From Gigaspora rosea (taxonomy: Eukaryota > Glomeromycota > Glomeromycetes > Diversisporales > Gigasporaceae), in the NCBI GenBank assembly GCA_003550325.1, contig QKWP01000117.1:1-64000 (forward strand): a DNA stretch of 64,000 nucleotides, read 5' to 3'. Both the position numbers and the translations under genes were made by a program. The notes beneath the pieces are model-generated. The model was not told where the DNA came from. It saw nothing but the letters and a program-made list of their open reading frames with translations, and ran no database searches. Positions 58,541 through 64,000 of this stretch are shown here, one piece after another; position 1 is the stretch's first letter; each line of letters opens with the position of its first letter.

Positions 58541-59545
58541 GTTAGTTTGTCATTTCAATTGCTTATTTTATCCCCGTCTTGACCAAATTTGCAATTAATC
58601 GAGCATCCAAAGAGATCGTTCAACAAACTTGGTCATGGATTCTCATTCTCAGACGTCAACGAATTACTATTTTCTCCCTACACTAAAAGTTTATGGTAAA
58701 TAAAAAATATGAGGAGGCCCGAAATAAAATTGCAGATGCTTGTCATATCTTGCCTTTACAGCTTTACTAATAATAACTAATTCAACTATTCCATCAATAG
58801 TTTCTTAATTTAGTACTATCGACAAAGACATAAGCTAGTAGATCCTGTACCGATGTTTTTCCGTTTTTAACTGACTAATATTTTTTTTATTAATTTTTGA
58901 CGATGATATTTGAAAAATAAAAGAATAACAAAAAATGCGCAAGTGCCACTTACGATCTTTATTTTAATTAATTATATTAAATGAGCATCGTTGCGATCGC
59001 TAGTTAATCACATCGTAAATAATGCTTAAGAAAACTTCAATTGCGTCATTATTGCATATTCAAGTTGTCGACATAAACTTTATATAAAATATAGGTCGAT
59101 CTCAAGCGTCAATCTCAATATGATTATCAAGTGATTGTAATGGTGCTTAACAAAATTATATTTACATAAAATTTTTGTTGAAAATTCGAATATGCAATTT
59201 GTGACGTAATTGAATCTTTTTAAGCATCATTTTCAATGAGTGATCGTACTAATGCTCATTTATTATAATCAATCAAGTAAACATTGCAGTTGATCGGTCC
59301 CTTATTGATTCTTTATTATGCATTAAATGTCATTTCAAACAATAGCTTTAAGTTAGGGATGTTATCCTGTTCACCCAAATTACGATTTTTATATATTTCA
59401 AACTTATCGCACTTAAGTTGAGTTTGAAATCGATTCGACAAGCAACTTCTTGATTAGTAATTGATTTTTTTTTTTGGTTTTTAACTTTTTATTATTGTAG
59501 TATGATATTATATAATCATATGACTCATTAATTAAATGTTAATGT
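58541..59545. repeat. Gene-poor stretch with dispersed repeat E
   Basis: 58975-59345 resembles 63030-63220 (GTTGAAAATTCGAATG, AGCACCATTTTTAATGA, AATAAACATTGCA) and partly 61910-61970 (TTGCGAT..CTAGYTAATCACAT). No gene was found from 58541 to 59545. Confidence 0.65.
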
Positions 59546-59546
59546 G

Positions 59547-60475
59547 AAGGCTCCCGGGGTTAGCACTCCGGCGTCATTATTCGCAAGGTTGCCGGTTCAA
59601 GTCCAACTGGAGGGAGCTAGGGCCACGAATAAAGAAAGATCTTCAAGAGGAGTTCAACAACAATAAGTAAATTGTGTGACATAACCACAATGGTCTTGTG
59701 ACACCCAGAAAAGGAAAATCCGACAAAGAAGTCGTTAAAATAGGAGCTTCCAGAATAAGGGGTCGTCTAAAGCCATGTACCCACGTGACATTTTCGTGTA
59801 AATCAACCAAACGGAGTCTCGAAATTTTGTTTACACGGATCTGCCCGCCCGAAGAAGTCAAAAAACAAAAAAAACGCAAGAACATAAAAACGGCATTCTA
59901 AACCTATCTTGGGCCATTAATAAAAAATGTCGGGAAGGTAATTTTACCTATATTGGTCCTAACCCTAACCCCGACCCTAATGCTAAACAGACTCTGATAC
60001 GAATTTTAACTAAAATTTCAAAAAATCACGTGGGTACATGGCTTTAGCCATCCCCCAGATTAAGACAATATCAGAAAAGGCAACTAGTACCAACCTAATA
60101 AAAAGAAAGGGATCATAGGGTCCGATATTCAGGACAAGACCTAGCCTATCACCCGAAACGGAAGAAAGACCAAAACTTCAAGAAGGACGGAAAGAAAGTC
60201 CGAGTGGGTCTGGAAACGACTACCGAAGACCGAATTGGAGCTGAATCCGAAAACACCGCCGGCGGGCAAGGGAAGGAAGGGGTACTGAAGGGGTACCCAG
60301 GAGACCGAGTATGGAATAAGGTGGTACAGATAGCCTAATAAAGAATAGATCAATAAAGAAACCCCGATGTGTCTAGGAATACCTGGCCAAGGGACATAAA
60401 GTCGCTTAAATACGAAAAAAAGGGTAATTTCTAGCGATGACGAAAATTGGACTTGAATTTTTTTTTTATAAATAT
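59547..60475 (+). mobile_element. tRNA-headed retroposon, split by a MITE
   Basis: The head 59549-59619 can form a tRNA acceptor-like pairing (GGCTCCC with GGGAGCT) and contains A-box-like GGTTAGCACTCCGG and the B box GGTTCAAGTCC. A GC-rich body of about 0.55 kb follows, interrupted by the 59760-60055 MITE. The 3' end runs into T-rich sequence (60459-60471), so the tail type is unclear and the right end approximate. The minus-strand frame 60141-60479 lies in the body and has no known domain. Confidence 0.7.
59760..60055. mobile_element. MULE-like MITE, copy 1 (296 bp)
   Basis: Inverted ends GGGTCGTCTAAAGCC and, reversed, GGGGATGGCTAAAGCC, both followed by ATGTACCCACGTGA. Flanks CAGAATAAG and CAGATTAAG (59751-59759, 60056-60064) are a 9-bp duplication with one mismatch. 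The core contains AATAAAAAATGTCGGGAAGG and a CTAACCCTAACCCC run. A second copy is at 63425-63697. Confidence 0.88.
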
Positions 60476-60653
60476 GCAAAATGATTTTCTTTTTTTTTTT
60501 TTTATAAATATGTAAATGATTCTTTTTTCTTTTTTTTTTTTTTTATTTAATTTATTTGAACTTTGTGCGATGACGACAAACCATACCTAAACAATTCAAA
60601 CTTTGTACGATGAATGAAGCAACTATACACAAACAACTTGTTGTTGTGAATGC

Positions 60654-61130
60654 GATGGAATTTACTTCTTCTTCAGGTTCGATGTCTCAAGTTGTATTTG
60701 AATCTAACATACTCAGAGAAATAAAAACTATCTTCCAAATCCTCCAAAGCGATTGAAGAACAATCCCCTTTTGGACGAACTTACTGAAACTGGCGACAAA
60801 CGACATTGCAAGCATTGTCATACTTCCTATTCAATGGAAACGGGACTCTCTACAATTAAATCAGATTTCAAATGTAATAATCCTGAAAGGTTTAACGAAC
60901 TAAATACTGCTATAAATGCAATGTCGAACCATATAATGCCGAACTGGTTATACAAATAAACAAATATCTCTTTAAATGGATTATTACAGACCAGCAAGCA
61001 TTTTCCATGTTGAAATATTTTTAAAGCAAATAATACAATCGATTATCCGAAAAGATTTCTTGTGCAAGTTTTTGCTTAAAAACTTGGTATGATTCGGATG
61101 CTATTGATAGTGTGGGTCAATAAATTAAAT
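60654..61130 (+). pseudogene. hAT transposase remnant with BED-finger-like start
   Basis: The start at 60654 (MEFTSSSGSMSQVV) runs to a stop near 60754; a second frame from 60753 has a BED-type CKHC motif with YSMETGLSTIK, but the following zinc-ligand histidines are missing. Further on, FKWIITDQQAFSM (about 60973-61011) and TIDYPKRFLVQVF recall the segment before the catalytic core of hAT transposases. At least two frame changes and several stops break it, and the catalytic and dimerisation parts are absent. It is a fragment of an autonomous hAT element, or a decayed domesticated gene; the former is likelier given the hAT elements nearby. Confidence 0.65.
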
Positions 61131-61379
61131 AAATAATTTCAATGTAATATTTTTTTTCATGTGCTTAATAAACAGTGATAATTCATGTATTCTAATAGAA
61201 AACATTCTTCGGATCGGCATGTTTAGCAAGCATAATCAATAATAAAGTTGTATAAACAGTGTTTGAGACCCAGTTTATCGTGTGTGTTTTGAAACAGTGT
61301 TTAGCGAGTTTGCGAGCACAAACTAACCAGTTTAAACATGATAACATCGCTACTTATATGTTGAGAGGATAATATGAAA

Positions 61380-61990
61380 ATGTACCGAAAAGAACTATAA
61401 CCCTCATTGTAGTTAAATATGGAAAAGCATTAATCCCGAATCCCCAGTTTTAGGTCTTCGTTATTGTTGAGTTACCGAAGAAATTATCGCTGAATTTGTT
61501 GCCATTTGAGCGAAAACTAAGAGATAAAAATATTTATTATTGTTTCTTGGACTTTCCGATTACTTTTAATGCAAGAAATAAAAAATAATAATTCATTGAT
61601 GTTGAAAATAATGTTACATGGTAAAGTTGATTGAATGATCACTTTGAATACTCTATTAATTGTAAAATTATCCAAGGCAGGCATAAAAAAAAGGTGGCCT
61701 GTTGTAAAAAATTTGTAGATTGAAGTGAAAAACTCATTTAATATCTTTTGGTAATAAAAAATGGGTTATTTATGTAATAAACATTATCAATTTACGCATA
61801 TTTCATCCTAATGATAAACACCTTTAACCAATTTTAAATACTTTCCGCTAAATAAAATTATTCCTTGATATTTTTGACTTATTGATTGAAGCACTTGAGA
61901 GCGACCATAATTATAGCTGAGCACTATTGCGATTACTAGCTAATCACATAGAGAATGAGGGTTGAGAACGCCCATATTGAAGATTATTTC
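61380..61990. repeat. Dispersed repeat F, copy 1
   Basis: About 0.6 kb matching 63230-63950 in order: TTTTAGGTCTTCGTTRTTGTT, ATTGTAAAATTATCCAA, GGCATAAAAAAAAGGTGG and CTGCTAAATAAAATT-like blocks. No gene; AT-rich. Confidence 0.75.
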
Positions 61991-63029
61991 GTAGCCTCTA
62001 TAGTATAGCAACTACAACAGAATTAAGTTAAAATTTAGGTTCAAGCAATTTCGAGATTTCAGAAAATGTTTCAGGTTTTTGATGATATTTCGAATTTCGT
62101 AGGAAATTGTGAAAACTATAATCCGAAATCCGAATCTTTCTGATATAGCAAAATGATTTCGGTGGCCAAGTTTATGTTGCACCAAGAGCAACTTTATGAA
62201 TATAAAATGAAGAGAATGGTTTACGATAATGTCCAATGGTTTTTTCTTCCTTTTATAAAAATTTTCAATATTATTTGTGAATTATGCACTTATAATGAGA
62301 TCAATGGTAAAATGTGAATGATGTACATTTTGTATATGCATATAAAGTTAACATTGGAATTCATTTATATTTAAAACATTGTCTTCCATAAAAGCATAAA
62401 AACCGTAAACCTCAAGAACTGCTGCAACGATAAAATCCTGATGCAAAAGATATCATTATAGTAAGAATTTATAAGGCAATACGGTGATAGAGAAAGATTA
62501 TATTACAGTATAGCAATATAACAATACAAGAATTATTTGCCTATGAGCTATATCTTATCGTGATTGAGATGATTAAATGATATAAAAACGACGATCTGCG
62601 CTCTGTCTTTCAATTGATATAAAAAACGATGATCTTTGCTGTGCTATCTCTTTGTCTTTCAATTGATTACCATTATGACTTAAGGAAAAAAGGGCGATAA
62701 TCCAATAACCTAGAATTTTAGCACCCTAAGCTTTGTCTTCTGAAATTTGACTCATAAAACTTTGCTTCTAGCTCTTTTTTTAAAGTTAGGGTTAAGGTAA
62801 AGATTTGGGATAGGGCAAAGATATAGTTTATAGCAAAATTTTTCTTTTTATTAGAGCTCAAAAGGTGGTAAAGTTTTATTAGTACTGTACGCACGTGATA
62901 ATCACCTGTGATGGTCAAAATGGCTAATAGATTCTTTATGCAATTTATTGAGAAGTGTTCGTGAATGCCCTAACGTTAAATCAGAATTCAAAACCAAATT
63001 AACATATCACCGACTAATTCAAACAGTAT
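61991..63029. other. Intergenic, no gene seen
   Basis: No supported gene. CGATGATCT.TGC and TCTTTGTCTTTCAATTGAT phrases occur twice near 62590-62660. 62785-62820 has a TTAGGGTTAAGG run. Confidence 0.55.
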
Positions 63030-63229
63030 CAACCTCGATGTGTCAGCATGTGATCGTATTAGTGCACAATCATGACATAAAATTGTTGAAAATTCGAATG
63101 TAATTGAAATCTTCTCAGCACCATTTTTAATGATGCTCATTTATCTAATCAATTAAAATAAACATTGCAATCGATATTTGAGCGACCCTTTGTTGATTCT
63201 TATCTGATAAATGTTATTGTCAAAAATTA

Positions 63230-63950
63230 CAACCCTCATCGTCAGTTAAATACAAAAATAATAATAATAATAATCAACCCAAAATCCACAAATTTTAGGT
63301 CTTCGTTGATGTTAGTTATTGTATCAAATGAATAGTTGAATTTATTACACATGAGAAAAAGCTAAGTGATGATAAGAATTCATAATTAATTTTTGGGTTT
63401 CTCGTTCTTTTTATCTATAAAAAGGGATCCAGGTGCCATCACGTGATATACTACCAATCAAATTGTAAAATTTTGATCGTCACGGATCAGCCCGACGAGA
63501 CAAAAACAAAGAAAAAAGTGAAAAAGACCAAAAATACAAGAAACGAGTGTCTAAACCTGTCTCTGAGCATTAATAAAAAATGTCGGAAGGCAATTTTACC
63601 TATAAGATATCCCTAACCCTAACTTCTACCTAACCCTTACCCTAATTTTAATTAAATAATAAAAAACATATAAAGGCACCTGGCTTTAACGCTCCCCTAA
63701 AAAGAAATAAATAATAATTTGTTGATCTATACGGCAAAGTCATTTGTGCGATCTCTATTGATTGTAAAATTTTCCAAAACAGGGATATAAAAAAAGGTGG
63801 TCTGAGGTTAATTTAAATGACAAGCTCGTTTAATCTTTTTTTGTATGGATATTTATCGTAATGAAAAGCACGATTGGCTAATTTAAAATATTTTCTGCTA
63901 AATAAAATTTATTTCCCGACTCATTTAAAATTGAGAATCGATTCTAAGGT
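63230..63950. repeat. Dispersed repeat F, copy 2, split by a MITE
   Basis: Second copy of 61380-61990. It is interrupted at 63425-63697; the equivalent position in copy 1 (about 61555-61590) has no insertion. Confidence 0.75.
63425..63697. mobile_element. MULE-like MITE, copy 2 (273 bp)
   Basis: Same family as 59760-60055 (core AATAAAAAATGTCGGAAGGC, CTAACCCTAAC). Ends GGATCCAGGTGCC and, reversed, GGGGAGCGTTAAAGCCAGGTGCC. At least 7 bp, TAAAAAG, are duplicated on both sides (63418-63424, 63698-63704). Confidence 0.82.
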
Positions 63951-64000
63951 CGATGCTTACCTTAATATCAGCAGAATCTTGAAACTTAAAATTTTTTTAC

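Overview
This looks like a nuclear window from an arbuscular mycorrhizal fungus of the Rhizophagus/Glomus type (Glomeromycotina). The evidence is the strong AT bias, dense repeats of many kinds, a split kinase gene of the expanded TKL-like kind, TPR remnants, a DUF6589-type transposon gene and old Ty3/Gypsy copies. This is an inference from style and family content; no species-specific marker was seen. Only one well-supported host gene is present, a four-exon pseudokinase at 53.3-55.0 kb on the minus strand. Most of the rest is transposable elements, many inserted into one another.

Layout. 0.3-8.2 kb: a broken Ty3/Gypsy element with a 3' LTR, carrying a nested 0.7 kb TIR element. 8.2-10.9 kb: tandem palindromic repeats (family A), a CpG-depleted TIR element with a hAT MITE inside it, and one arm of a longer repeat (family B). 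10.9-15.2 kb: a second LTR element, minus strand, with no recognisable genes, inserted into a family A unit. 15.2-18.5 kb: inverted-repeat structures and a tRNA-headed retroposon. 19.0-24.8 kb: a minisatellite split by a 4.75 kb TIR transposon that carries a decayed DUF6589-type gene, itself split by a 1.5 kb hAT element. 24.8-29.4 kb: gene-poor repeats. 29.5-34.9 kb: a decayed TPR gene split by a 4 kb element with 3-bp TTA target duplications, which contains a TTAA-flanked element, a 327-bp satellite with an assembly gap, and a SINE. 35-39 kb: duplicated exon-like blocks, one copy split by a 2.4 kb TIR element that holds a 1.5 kb near-palindrome. 39-53 kb: dispersed repeats, a 2.2 kb hAT element, small MITEs, foldbacks and a SINE. 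53.3-55.0 kb: the pseudokinase. 55-64 kb: less repetitive sequence with a CpG-rich TIR element, a tRNA-headed element split by a MITE, a hAT transposase remnant and a duplicated block.

About a dozen insertions can be read from exact or near-exact target duplications, several backed by an uninterrupted paralogous copy inside the same window. The genes do not form an operon or pathway. The most interesting items are the TIR-bounded DUF6589 transposon, the pseudokinase with all catalytic motifs replaced, the palindromic repeat families, and the pair of related TIR elements of which one has lost nearly all CpG. All similarity statements are by eye.
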